A DNA stretch of 64,000 nucleotides. Origin: Bacteroidales bacterium. Lineage in GTDB: Bacteria > Bacteroidota > Bacteroidia > Bacteroidales > UBA932. This document shows positions 35,076-43,079 of this stretch, piece after piece. Below the pieces are notes generated by a model that was given only the letters and a program-made list of their open reading frames with translations, searched no databases and was not told the origin of the DNA. Made by a program: the position numbers and the translations under genes. The stretch is taken from positions 62,001-126,000 of the forward strand of contig JAGBAO010000008.1 in the NCBI GenBank assembly GCA_017938925.1, read 5' to 3'. Position 1 is the stretch's first letter, and every line of letters begins with the position of its first letter.

Positions 35076-36053
35076 ATGAAGGAAAAACGGCAGAAAGCAA
35101 ACAAGCCCGCAGTCATTTTCGGACAAAAGACGGTCAAGAAAGCGGGATATATTGAAGGTTATATATTCGCCTGCGAAATCGAAGGTGCCGACCACATCGT
35201 ATATGCCAAACCCAGAAGGCCCAAATACCATCTTGTCATCGTTGTGCTAGAAGGTTCGATAGACATCGTGATCAATGGAGAGAGGTATAATTTCAGGAAA
35301 AACTCCTACATAAACCTTCCCACCTGGGCTGACATATACGAAATCAATTACGGATGTAACTTTCACGCCATGGTAACCGCCACTGACCGAAGCGTCGTTG
35401 AGGACATCTTCAGAAATCGAAATCCCTTCCCGCCTGACTTCACCTTCAGCATAAACCACAGTCTGGGAGGAGAGATCGCCGACATCAAGGATGTCAGGAC
35501 GCTCCACCGGGACATAAGCAACATGATCGAAGTGCTCAACGACAAGGAGCACAGATTTGCAGAAGAAATCAACTATGCATATTTCTATATCCTGCTGACC
35601 GATATGGCGAACATGATGTGGAACCACTACGGAAAAGGAAATCCTTCGCACCATTCCGACATGAGGCGTGCCGACGGAATCCTCAAACAGTTCGCCGAGC
35701 TGCTGACCCGGCACATCAATAAGGAGACATCAGTGGGGTTCTATGCTGAAAAACTCTGTATATCAAAGAAATACCTTTCCCTGATCGTGCGTGAAAAGAC
35801 CGGAGCAAGCGTCGGAACCATAATTGCCGTGATGAGGGTGGAAACTGCCTCACGCATGCTCCGCGACCCGGAAATGACCATACAGCAGATTGCCTCGGAG
35901 ATGTCCTTCTGCGACCAGTCCTCCTTCGGAAAATTCTTCAAGAAACACACGGGCGTCTCCCCTATGAAATACAGGCAGAACCTCCGCAAGACATTGCTTA
36001 CAATGCGTCCTGCGAAGGCTCTGCATAAAAGTGGTGAAGAAGGCGCTATTTAG
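35076..36053 (+). CDS. AraC-family transcriptional regulator, probable efflux regulator
   Basis: 325 residues. Residues 30-120 resemble the AraC cupin-like sensing domain (HLVIVVLEGSIDIVINGER; FRKNSYINLPTWADIYEI). Residues 215-310 hold the two helix-turn-helix motifs: YAEKLCISKKYLSLIVREKT and IQQIASEMSFCDQSSFGKFF, then KHTGVSPMKYRQ. It is divergent from the tripartite efflux operon, so it probably activates it. Its last 8 bases overlap the convergent lgt gene. Confidence 0.9.
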   Translation: MKEKRQKANKPAVIFGQKTVKKAGYIEGYIFACEIEGADHIVYAKPRRPKYHLVIVVLEGSIDIVINGERYNFRKNSYINLPTWADIYEINYGCNFHAMVTATDRSVVEDIFRNRNPFPPDFTFSINHSLGGEIADIKDVRTLHRDISNMIEVLNDKEHRFAEEINYAYFYILLTDMANMMWNHYGKGNPSHHSDMRRADGILKQFAELLTRHINKETSVGFYAEKLCISKKYLSLIVREKTGASVGTIIAVMRVETASRMLRDPEMTIQQIASEMSFCDQSSFGKFFKKHTGVSPMKYRQNLRKTLLTMRPAKALHKSGEEGAI

Positions 36054-36927
36054 CCAGACTCCTGGCGTAGTTTGTCGGCTTTGCCTTCGGCTTTTCCGGA
36101 TGGACTATCAGAGCCGGCTGCTTCCTGACGAATGCATATATCAGGATCCCGACTCCAAGCAGGATGAACGGAATGCTGAGAAGCTGCCCCATATTCAGCA
36201 CCATGTTCTCTTCAAAGCCGACCTGCGGCTCCTTGATGAACTCTATGAGGAAACGCATTCCGAAAAGGACGATGAAGAAGACACCGATGAAGGTTCCCCT
36301 GTAGATTTTCTTCGCCCTGTATTTGTAAAGAAGCAGAAGCACGACGCCGAGGACAGCATAGCTGAGCGCCTCATAAAGCTGGGTCGGATGCTTCGGTTCC
36401 GTCTCGCCTCTGAGTTCGAAGATGAATCCCCATGGAAGAGTAGTCACGTCGCCGTATATCTCTGAGTTACAAAGGTTTCCAAGGCGGATAAATGCTCCGG
36501 CAAAGCACACTGCGATGCAGAGATGGTCAAGAATCCACAGGAAATCGAAATCATATTTCCTACCGTAATGCTTCGCGAACCACCACATCGCAATGATCAG
36601 GGCGATAGTACCGCCATGACTTGCAAGTCCTCCCTTCCACGGCATGAAGATCTCCCAGAAGCCCTGCCAGCTCCCCAGATAGTAGTCCGGCTGATAGAAG
36701 AGGCAATGTCCCAGGCGGGCACCCACGATGGTTCCTATCAGCAGAGTGTACAGAAGCGGATCCAGCAGCGTCACCGGCACTCCCTCCCTCTGGAAGAACC
36801 ACTTGAAGATGAACCATCCGAGGATGAACCCCGAAATGAAGAGAAGTCCGTACCATCTTACGGAGAGCGGCCCGAGACTGAATATCTCAGGATTCATGCT
36901 CCAGTTTATGAATAACGTCTCAAACAT
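36046..36927 (-). CDS. lgt: Prolipoprotein diacylglyceryl transferase
   Basis: 293 residues from ATG 36927; the frame is open to 37101 but the promoter box at 36958-36951 argues for the shorter form. Lgt moves diacylglycerol from phosphatidylglycerol to the lipobox Cys of prolipoproteins, in the inner membrane. About seven membrane segments. RWYGLLFISGFILGW near residue 25, WKGGLASHGG (about 97, catalytic His-Gly-Gly) and FIRLGNLCNSEIYG (about 140, the Lgt signature with the essential Arg-Gly-Asn) are present. Many lipoproteins in this window depend on it. Confidence 0.96.
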   Translation of the reverse strand: MFETLFINWSMNPEIFSLGPLSVRWYGLLFISGFILGWFIFKWFFQREGVPVTLLDPLLYTLLIGTIVGARLGHCLFYQPDYYLGSWQGFWEIFMPWKGGLASHGGTIALIIAMWWFAKHYGRKYDFDFLWILDHLCIAVCFAGAFIRLGNLCNSEIYGDVTTLPWGFIFELRGETEPKHPTQLYEALSYAVLGVVLLLLYKYRAKKIYRGTFIGVFFIVLFGMRFLIEFIKEPQVGFEENMVLNMGQLLSIPFILLGVGILIYAFVRKQPALIVHPEKPKAKPTNYARSLAK

Positions 36928-36950
36928 AGTCCTTTTTGCTTTTCCGTTTG

Positions 36951-36958
36951 CAAAAATA
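36951..36958 (-). promoter_or_regulatory. -7 box of lgt
   Basis: Minus-strand TATTTTTG followed by C, 23 bp before the lgt ATG. It supports the downstream start. Confidence 0.55.
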
Positions 36959-37033
36959 CCTTTTTTAAAAATCAAAAGCACAAAAAACATATGTTTCTGT
37001 GCTTTTGACCATAAATTTATATTCCGGATAACG

Positions 37034-38281
37034 TTACTTGCGGATGGCTGCGATGCCAGGGAGCTCCTTGCCTTCGAGGGACTCGAGCATTGCTCCACCA
37101 CCTGTCGAAACGTAACTTACCTTCTTTGCGAAGCCCATCTGGGTCACAGCTGCCACTGAGTCACCACCACCTACGAGGGTGAATGCGCCGTTCTCAGTTG
37201 CCTTTGCGAGGATCTCTGCGATGCGGTTTGTACCCTTTGCGAATGCAGGGATCTCGAACACACCTACAGGACCGTTCCAGAGGATGGTCTTTGAGTTCAT
37301 GAGGACCTCCTCCCACATTGCGAGAGTGCTTGGAGCTGCGTCCATACCTTCCCAGCCGTCAGGAATCTCTGAGTTGAGGCAGATCTTGGTGTTAGCGTCG
37401 TTAGAGAAATCGTCAGCGATGACCACCTCTCTTGAAAGATATACCTTCACGCCCTTCTCCTCAGCCTTCTTGAGGATGTTGAGAGCGAGCTCCTGCTGGT
37501 CGTCCTCACAGAGTGAGCGGCCGATCTTGCCACCCTGAGCCTTGATGAATGTATATACCATACCGCCGCCGATGATCATGTTGTCAACAGCGTCGAAGAG
37601 GTTCTCGATGATACCGATCTTTGAAGAAACCTTTGCACCACCAACGATTGCTGTCACAGGGTGCTCAGGAGTCTTGAGAACGCGGTCGATAGCCTTGATC
37701 TCGCCTTCCATGAGGTAGCCGAACATCTTGTCGTTAGGGAAGTACTCGGCGATGAGAGCAGTCGAAGCGTGTGCACGGTGAGCTGTTCCGAATGCATCGT
37801 TGATGTAGCAGTCAGCATAAGAAGCAAGCTTCTTCACGAACTCCTTCTGGTTCTCCTTAACAACAGCCTTTGCTGCCTTCTTCTCCTCGTCAGTTGCGAA
37901 CTCGCCTCTTGGCTTGCCTTCCTCTTCTGCGTAGAAACGGAGGTTTTCAAGAACGAGAACCTCACCCATCTTGAGGGCTGCAACCTGCTCGTCAGCCTTC
38001 TGGCAGTCATCAGCGAACTTCACAGGAACACCGAGAAGTTCCTGAACACGGCCGAGGATGTGCTTGAGAGAGAACTTCTCTGTCACTCCCTTCGGACGTC
38101 CGAGGTGAGACATGATGATGAGGGCACCACCCTTCTCAAGTACCTTCTTGAGTGTAGGGATAGCTGCACGGATACGTGTGTCGTCAGTGATTTCCATCTT
38201 CTCGTTCAACGGAACGTTGAAATCCACTCTGACAATCGCCTTCTTGCCGGCGAAATCGTAGTTGTCGATAAACTGCTGCAT
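37034..38281 (-). CDS. pgk: Phosphoglycerate kinase
   Basis: 415 residues. Glycolytic enzyme making ATP from 1,3-bisphosphoglycerate. N-terminal [10 protein letters not shown] (about 18-27), SHLGRPKG, the hinge [15 protein letters not shown] (about 221-235), NGPVGVFE and GGGDSVAAV (about 378-386, nucleotide binding) are intact. Its -7 box TAAATTTG (minus 38389-38382) implies a leader of about 95 nt with two perfect hairpins. Confidence 0.98.
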   Translation of the reverse strand: MQQFIDNYDFAGKKAIVRVDFNVPLNEKMEITDDTRIRAAIPTLKKVLEKGGALIIMSHLGRPKGVTEKFSLKHILGRVQELLGVPVKFADDCQKADEQVAALKMGEVLVLENLRFYAEEEGKPRGEFATDEEKKAAKAVVKENQKEFVKKLASYADCYINDAFGTAHRAHASTALIAEYFPNDKMFGYLMEGEIKAIDRVLKTPEHPVTAIVGGAKVSSKIGIIENLFDAVDNMIIGGGMVYTFIKAQGGKIGRSLCEDDQQELALNILKKAEEKGVKVYLSREVVIADDFSNDANTKICLNSEIPDGWEGMDAAPSTLAMWEEVLMNSKTILWNGPVGVFEIPAFAKGTNRIAEILAKATENGAFTLVGGGDSVAAVTQMGFAKKVSYVSTGGGAMLESLEGKELPGIAAIRK

Positions 38282-38318
38282 AGTCGTATATTGTTTTGTT
38301 ATAAAATTTCATTTTTCA

Positions 38319-38371
38319 GATCCCCGATCAAGTCGGGGATGACGTCATTGCCGGCCTTGACCGGCAATCCT
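38319..38371. repeat. Two adjacent perfect hairpins in the pgk leader
   Basis: ATCCCCGA/TCGGGGAT and ATTGCCGG/CCGGCAAT stem-loops with AAG- or CTT-containing loops lie side by side. Such TCCCCGA..TCGGGGA units are seen dispersed in many genomes; here they would be transcribed in the pgk leader. Confidence 0.7.
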
Positions 38372-38381
38372 TAAATCCGGG

Positions 38382-38389
38382 CAAATTTA
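38382..38389 (-). promoter_or_regulatory. -7 box of pgk
   Basis: Minus-strand TAAATTTG followed by CCC. Confidence 0.5.
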
Positions 38390-38507
38390 GCAATTTTCGC
38401 CGAAATACAATAAAATGGAAGGCTAAAATGGAAGGCTAAATCAACAAAAGGACACAGCGGAGGCATTACTGATGGCTGCATGGGGAGCTACATGGGGGGC
38501 GAAGGGA

Positions 38508-38622
38508 AAGTGTCGTGGCGAGTTTGGACAGAAATGGGGAACGACACCGCCGAAAAACCGAGAAAAACGGTAAAAACAGGGAGTATCGTTCCATTTTTGG
38601 GCTGTTTTATGGAACGACACTT
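38508..38622. repeat. 115-bp bipalindromic direct repeat, left flank of the RAYT cassette
   Basis: Two 40-bp palindromes (38508-38547: AAGTGTCGT...ACGACAC; 38583-38622: GTATCGTTCCA...TGGAACGACAC) with a 35-bp spacer. The full unit is repeated in the same orientation at 40267-40381 with about 15 mismatches by hand alignment. Confidence 0.93.
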
Positions 38623-38742
38623 TTTCTTTGGGCTGAAACATGAAATCGTTAAGATATCTTTATTACATTTGCCGTACTTCATTCATTTCGCAGAAAGATG
38701 AAGGGGAGAACTGAAGAGAACGACAGTGAAAAAGACAATGAT

Positions 38743-39672
38743 ATGAAAAAGACATTCCACCTCTGCCTGTCGGCAGGAAATGAAACGATGTTCAGGGACG
38801 AACAGGATTATATCCACGGTTTCAATTCATTCGCATTAGCCCTGGCAAAGACCGGATCCACAGGCCTGGCAGAAGCATTTATGTGCAACCACTGCCATCT
38901 GCTTGTCCAGACGGAAGACCATGTCAGGCTGATGCACGAGTTCAGGCTTTCATATTCCCATTACTTCAATCACAAGTATCATAGAGTCGGGCGGCTGGGA
39001 GAGGAAATGCATTTCAGCATTGAGGTAGAAGGGTTCCACCACACAGTCGCCGCAGCATGTTATGTCTTGCGTAACCCTTTGCATCACGGGATTTCACCGA
39101 CACCGTTCGGCTATCCTCACAGCTCAGCCAACAGTATTTTCAGGAAAGAACTCGGCAAGTTCCACGAAAACCAGATCATCGATCCCAGATACCATCGCAG
39201 GCATATCGGCAAAAGAGCCTGTCTGCCTGAACATTATGACATGAGTGCAGAGGGTCTGATCACGCGGGAAAGTGTACTGGACATCGCTCAGATGGAGAAC
39301 CTGTTTGCCACTCCCAGAGCCTACTGCTACCATATGACCCGAAAGACCAGTGAAGAATGGCTGAAAGAACAGGAAAAAGACAAGAACGGCCGTTCACGGA
39401 TCACTCTGGAAGTCATCGAGAAGGGAGTGGAAACGGAATCCGTAATACAGATGCTTGCATACGAAAACGGGAAAAGCGACTACCGGAAAAAGTCCGACAT
39501 AGGGCTATGTTCGGAAATCGACCGCGCTGTCTGGGAATGTTATGGCAAGACATCGGTATATCAACTCTCCACTGAAGAAAAAGAAGGACTGATGAAGCAT
39601 TATCAGAGCAGATATCATATTGGAGAAAAACAACTCAGAAGGTGCCTTGCCATGGAATATAGGGAATATTAA
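38743..39672 (+). CDS. REP-associated HUH transposase (RAYT / Y1_Tnp-like)
   Basis: 309 residues from ATG 38743 (MKKTFHLCLSAG); an in-frame ATG at 38698 would add 15 polar residues and is possible. The domain begins at once, as in RAYTs. Visible: the HUH motif in CNHCHLLVQT (about residues 48-57), YSHYFNHKYHRVGRLGEEM, and ACYVLRNPLHHGI (about 105), which aligns with the Tyr-x-x-x-NP segment that holds the catalytic Tyr. Such proteins cut and join single-stranded REP hairpins. The C-terminal 150 residues are longer than in common RAYTs and may add a DNA-binding part. The gene and its partner are bracketed by 115-bp bipalindromic repeats. Confidence 0.85.
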   Translation: MKKTFHLCLSAGNETMFRDEQDYIHGFNSFALALAKTGSTGLAEAFMCNHCHLLVQTEDHVRLMHEFRLSYSHYFNHKYHRVGRLGEEMHFSIEVEGFHHTVAAACYVLRNPLHHGISPTPFGYPHSSANSIFRKELGKFHENQIIDPRYHRRHIGKRACLPEHYDMSAEGLITRESVLDIAQMENLFATPRAYCYHMTRKTSEEWLKEQEKDKNGRSRITLEVIEKGVETESVIQMLAYENGKSDYRKKSDIGLCSEIDRAVWECYGKTSVYQLSTEEKEGLMKHYQSRYHIGEKQLRRCLAMEYREY

Positions 39673-39676
39673 GAAG

Positions 39677-40255
39677 ATGACCATTATGACTGATACGGAA
39701 AAAATCACATCTGCCAAGGAGTTCATAGACAAACTTGCGCAAGGAATCAGCCCCCTCACGAATATGCCGGTCAACGAGGTAGACATCATCAACGACATCC
39801 GGATTTCACGGTGTCTGTTTTATGTGTCATCCATTCTGGAGAAGGCATTGATTGAAGAGGAAAGGAACACTGCAAAAAAGGAGAGAGAGCGGAAAAGACT
39901 GGGAAAGAAGGGTCTGGTGCCTTTCAACATCACCAATGAGCAACTTTCCTGCTACACATTCTCGGAAAGACCGTTATGCATCACCGACATTGTCGGACGA
40001 TTGAACGCGCTCATCGACACATCAACAATGAAACCGCTGACTTACAAGCCTATACACAAATGGCTGATGGACATCGGAGCCTTGGAGACAAAGGAAGGCA
40101 ATACCACGAAAACCCCGACAGAACAAGGTCTCAGGATGGGTATAAAAACGGAACTTCGTCATGGAAGTTATGGAGACTATGTCGTCGTATTATATGACAC
40201 TCGAATGCAGCATCTGATTATGGACAACATTGACGCAATCCTGTCATTCGTCTGA
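39677..40255 (+). CDS. Uncharacterised partner of the RAYT gene
   Basis: 192 residues from ATG 39677, 5 bp after the RAYT stop (ATG 39620, inside the RAYT gene, is also in frame). I do not recognise a characterised family. The N-terminal half is helical and charged (KEFIDKLAQGISPLTNMPVN; CLFYVSSILEKALIEEERN), followed by a Lys/Arg-rich linker. The C-terminal half (DIVGRLNALIDTSTMKPLTY, then HKWLMDIGALETKEG) looks like a winged-helix-type DNA-binding fold. Tight coupling suggests it acts with, or regulates, the transposase. It ends 11 bp before the right-hand repeat. Confidence 0.75.
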   Translation: MTIMTDTEKITSAKEFIDKLAQGISPLTNMPVNEVDIINDIRISRCLFYVSSILEKALIEEERNTAKKERERKRLGKKGLVPFNITNEQLSCYTFSERPLCITDIVGRLNALIDTSTMKPLTYKPIHKWLMDIGALETKEGNTTKTPTEQGLRMGIKTELRHGSYGDYVVVLYDTRMQHLIMDNIDAILSFV

Positions 40256-40266
40256 TCCGTCCGGCC

Positions 40267-40381
40267 CAAGTGTCGTGGCGAGTTTGGGCCGAAATGGGGA
40301 ACGACACTGCCGAAAAACCGATGAAAACGGCCAAGACAGGGAGTGTCGTTCCACTTTTTGGCAATTTCAGGGAACGACACT
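40267..40381. repeat. 115-bp bipalindromic direct repeat, right flank of the RAYT cassette
   Basis: Palindromes at 40267-40306 and 40342-40381 with a 35-bp spacer; AAGTGTCGT at the left end and ACGACACTT at the right end. Same orientation and length as the left flank. Confidence 0.93.
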
Positions 40382-40413
40382 TATAAATACAACCTCGCAG
40401 AATCCTACGGAAT

Positions 40414-40462
40414 ATGGCAGATCTTGCAACAGTATCGGGTGTAGATTTGCAGAATCTGCCAT
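40414..40462. repeat. Inverted repeat beyond the small-protein operon
   Basis: ATGGCAGAT (40414-40422) and ATCTGCCAT (40454-40462), a 9-bp perfect stem with an inner TTGCA/TGCAA match. It lies 14 bp after the stop of the last small gene and may end its transcript, though there is no T-run. Confidence 0.5.
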
Positions 40463-40475
40463 TATTACTTCATCA

Positions 40476-40838
40476 CTAAAACATTTCAATCAAGAAGTAG
40501 ACAGCAACGACCAGCGTAGTTACTTTACAATACACAATATATAAAGACACCTTTTGCAGTCTAAGCATTTTTTTGCAAAGCGTGTCATCTGATATCATCA
40601 AATTATAATGTTGTCTATCATATCTATGAATGAGTATCAGACACATCAGGTACTGAAGTATATCCACACAAAAGTATATACCCAATGGAAGAAGTTTTAT
40701 TGGGTTCATCAAAGTATCTCCTTTACTTGACCAAACTAGACCCAAAATTGCGCCCAAAATCGCGACTGCCAATGTTCTGCAGGCAGAAGATAGGTTGGAA
40801 CTCGTATTATAATAATTCTCGTTTAACATTGATTTCAA
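40476..40838 (-). CDS. Small membrane protein of unknown function
   Basis: 120 residues (117 if it starts at the Met at 40829). Three hydrophobic segments (about 18-35, 45-68, 95-115) and a basic loop between the second and third. No family recognised. It overlaps the end of the coiled-coil gene by up to 32 bp and is the last of a four-gene operon. Confidence 0.7.
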   Translation of the reverse strand: MKSMLNENYYNTSSNLSSACRTLAVAILGAILGLVWSSKGDTLMNPIKLLPLGIYFCVDILQYLMCLILIHRYDRQHYNLMISDDTLCKKMLRLQKVSLYIVYCKVTTLVVAVYFLIEMF

Positions 40839-41091
40839 TCTGTTTTAGTTCATCAGATCCTTTAACTAACTTATATCCAGAGGCTTTAATTCTTTTCTTT
40901 CTTCGCGTTTCATTCTGCCTCATTAACTTTTCACCCAATATAATTGCCAGTCTTTCTCTGCTGGCATTACTATGCGGTGTACCTTCTACAACTCGTTGTA
41001 ATTGTGCCCTTATTGTCGATAGTGATTCTTCGATTTTATCAAGCCTCTTAAGAATACGAGCAACATCTGAATTATCCAATCCCTGTTTCAT
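40807..41091 (-). CDS. Small coiled-coil protein of unknown function
   Basis: 94 residues, no signal peptide. Residues 8-35 (ARILKRLDKIEESLSTIRAQ) form a likely coiled coil; residues 40-94 are basic (NETRRKKRIKASGYKLVKG). It starts 3 bp after the secreted zinc-ribbon gene. No family recognised; a cytoplasmic adaptor or nucleic-acid binder is possible. Confidence 0.7.
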   Translation of the reverse strand: MKQGLDNSDVARILKRLDKIEESLSTIRAQLQRVVEGTPHSNASRERLAIILGEKLMRQNETRRKKRIKASGYKLVKGSDELKQIEINVKRELL

Positions 41092-41094
41092 AAT

Positions 41095-41835
41095 CTATTC
41101 ATAAACATTTTCATATCTCACTTTCTCGACCTTTCCTGTTCCTCGACAGTGATTACACTGACGATGACTATGACCCACATCTGCAGAGAAATACCGACCA
41201 CATTCCGCACACCACTTGTCAGGAAGATTGGTGCCGAATGTCGCAGGATAAGTATTCTGTATGATTGAACCCTTGCCTCGACAATTCGGGCAATCCTCCT
41301 TATAACGTATTTCCTTTGTCTTCAATGTCTTTGACGGCACGGTACTGGACCCACTATTTATAGGTGGATGTGGAGTATAACCTGGACCTGAATTGTTTAT
41401 AGGTGGAGCAACATTGTTGCCACCTGATGACTTTCCCTTTATCAGACTACATGTCGTAACGTTTGCAGGAGGTGTAGAGCGTTTGTAGACATATACGGTC
41501 CCATTATCCAATATGACATTTAGGACTGACTTATCCGAATTAAATTTAAAACTTGCTTTATCTCCCCAGTAACTTTTCCCCATATAGACAGAGAAGGTAT
41601 TGGAGCTATAAGACTTATTCAGGGTCAGAGATCCATGTCCGACTCCCATCCCTTTTTTATCAGATTCATAACAAATATTGTCGATAAACGTTATGAATTG
41701 ACCGCCTGAGACATTCGTATTACTCCTCTTATCTGGATCTACTGTTCTTGATAACTTGAAAAAATATGTCTCTTGAGCTGTCAATGAAACAGATAGAATA
41801 CACAGAAAAGTTACCAATGATATGCATCTACTCAT
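41095..41835 (-). CDS. Secreted protein with DnaJ-like zinc-ribbon C-terminus
   Basis: 246 residues. Signal peptide (about 1-20, ending LTAQ). Residues 21-125 are beta-rich. A Pro/Gly/Asn/Ser linker (about 135-165) leads to a C-terminal zinc-binding part with CPNCRGKGS (about 182), CAECGRYF, and CNHCRGTGK (about 227): CxxCxGxG pairs as in DnaJ cysteine-rich domains, flanking an extra CxxC. A CxxCxGxG domain on an exported protein is unusual. It overlaps the upstream secreted gene by 8 bp. Function unknown. Confidence 0.75.
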   Translation of the reverse strand: MSRCISLVTFLCILSVSLTAQETYFFKLSRTVDPDKRSNTNVSGGQFITFIDNICYESDKKGMGVGHGSLTLNKSYSSNTFSVYMGKSYWGDKASFKFNSDKSVLNVILDNGTVYVYKRSTPPANVTTCSLIKGKSSGGNNVAPPINNSGPGYTPHPPINSGSSTVPSKTLKTKEIRYKEDCPNCRGKGSIIQNTYPATFGTNLPDKWCAECGRYFSADVGHSHRQCNHCRGTGKVEKVRYENVYE

Positions 41836-42379
41836 ATAGGAAATCTAAATTATCAGCCTTTGGCTTAAATTCCTCTTTTTCTACCCGAATAAAGTAAGAT
41901 CTATATTCAGATTCACCATCTTCCCACTTTATTAGAGACTTGCCATCATTTGAAAAAGCTAAATGATAGACTGTCGGAGCTGTATATTGGCCCCAGGCGT
42001 TTGTCCCGCCAGACTCCTTGAGTGTATAGACAGTTTTGCTTGAAGTTGTTAAGTTATAATCTTTCTTAAATCCTTTATTCATAGATGGATAGTTCGTATT
42101 TCTAAATGTACCCCACGCAAATCCAGATATGGAGCTAAACACTTTTTGGGGCGAATTCAGATATTGCCCATCATTTTTAACCGATTCCTTAATTTGGCTA
42201 GGCCATCTATCACCAATAAATAATTCTCCATTTTCGCTAATAACAATCACAACATACCCTGCAGAATCCAAACCTTTTCCTGCCTCAACATAAAACTGCA
42301 CATCATTATACCCGATCTGTGCCGAAACAATACCACTGAATCCAATCAAGACAGCAAAAAACAAAAGTAAACGTTTCAT
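41828..42379 (-). CDS. Secreted protein of unknown function, first gene of the small operon
   Basis: 183 residues with a clear signal peptide (1-20, MKRLLLFFAVLIGFSGIVSA). The mature part is beta-rich and aromatic (GYNDVQFYVEAGKGLDSAG; FAWGTFRNTNYPSMNKGF). No family recognised. It follows a structured leader whose terminator ends about 50 bp upstream, so expression is probably controlled at the RNA level. Confidence 0.75.
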   Translation of the reverse strand: MKRLLLFFAVLIGFSGIVSAQIGYNDVQFYVEAGKGLDSAGYVVIVISENGELFIGDRWPSQIKESVKNDGQYLNSPQKVFSSISGFAWGTFRNTNYPSMNKGFKKDYNLTTSSKTVYTLKESGGTNAWGQYTAPTVYHLAFSNDGKSLIKWEDGESEYRSYFIRVEKEEFKPKADNLDFLYE

Positions 42380-42429
42380 AAAATTGAAATAATGTTTCCG
42401 CCGTTAGACTCGCAGATTCGGCTGTGCAT

Positions 42430-42525
42430 AAAAAAAGACGTGGGAGTCTGCACTCTTGCTTATCCTTTCATCAGGCCTTCGCATTGCCTATCAACCAGAA
42501 TAAGCAACGTCGCTAGCCCACGTCT
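42430..42525 (-). terminator. Long terminator hairpin in the leader of the small operon
   Basis: On the minus strand AGACGTGGG (42525-42517) pairs with CCCACGTCT (42444-42436) and is followed by seven T. An inner GCTTAT/ATAAGC stem and AGGC/GCCT stem fill the loop. It stands between the promoter and the first ATG. Confidence 0.85.
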
Positions 42526-42710
42526 AGGATATACATGCAAAACTCCACGCCAACGCGCGATGTCCGAATATACACCAAATGTGGACGTTCCCGTTGCCGC
42601 ATCTTCCGGTTGATAAATCAAAGTTGCGAAGTTTGATGAAGGAAGATAAACGTCAAGTAACGTCTTCGTATTTCATGCCCACCCAACCCATTGGGCTAGC
42701 TAAGCACCTA
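42430..42710 (-). ncRNA. Structured leader RNA (candidate attenuator or riboswitch)
   Basis: From a -7 box TAACTTTG (minus 42718-42711) the transcript would run about 280 nt to the terminator. Nested stems GACGTT/AACGTC and ATCTTCC/GGAAGAT (around 42583-42654) form a central hairpin. GCTAGCCCA near the 5' end (about 42703-42695) is a perfect complement of TGGGCTAGC (42520-42512), which overlaps the 5' arm of the terminator, so the two pairings exclude each other. No convincing coding frame explains the region. Confidence 0.65.
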
Positions 42711-42761
42711 CAAAGTTACAAATTATTTTCCGAAGATGACAGTCAGCACAAAAAGAAAGTG

Positions 42762-42769
42762 TATCTTTG
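42762..42769 (+). promoter_or_regulatory. -7 box of the AbiE-like pair (leaderless)
   Basis: TATCTTTG followed by C, with only 4 nt before the antitoxin ATG at 42774, so transcription would start at or next to the ATG. Confidence 0.65.
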
Positions 42770-42773
42770 CAGC

Positions 42774-43079
42774 ATGAGTAATGCGGAAATCATAGCTTCT
42801 TTTTCAAAGAACCTTTTTTGGGATGTGGATCCGGAAACTATTGATCTGGAAACCAACTCCCGTTATGTCATACAGAGAGTTCTTGAATACGGCAGATACA
42901 ACGACTGGAAATTGATTTTATCGTATTACGGCATTCAGACAATTTCGGACACGGCGACTTCTCTTCGTTCACTGGACCCAAAAGCTGTATCATTTATTTC
43001 GGCTATTACAAACATTCCCAAAGAGCAATTCAGATGCTACACCTTGAGACAATCGAGCCAAAGACATTGGAACTTCTGA
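42774..43079 (+). CDS. AbiE-type antitoxin-like protein
   Basis: 101 residues from ATG 42774 (MSNAEIIASFSKNLFWDV), chosen by the promoter; the frame extends to 42579 through the leader region. The pattern FWDVD...YVIQRVLEYGRYNDWKLI...SLDPKAVSFISAI...PKEQFRCYT matches small helical proteins that precede AbiEii-type nucleotidyltransferases. It overlaps the toxin gene by 46 bp, which is usual for such pairs. It would neutralise the toxin and may repress the promoter. Confidence 0.8.
   Translation: MSNAEIIASFSKNLFWDVDPETIDLETNSRYVIQRVLEYGRYNDWKLILSYYGIQTISDTATSLRSLDPKAVSFISAITNIPKEQFRCYTLRQSSQRHWNF

Noticed and set aside
38319..38371. Twin hairpins in the pgk leader as a specific riboswitch
   Set aside because: TCCCCGA..TCGGGGA units of this kind are common dispersed repeats; there is no pseudoknot or conserved loop to suggest ligand binding.
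42392..42613. Plus-strand reading frame of 73 codons in the leader region
   Set aside because: It coincides exactly with the structured RNA and terminator of the opposite strand, has no promoter, and its composition is not protein-like.
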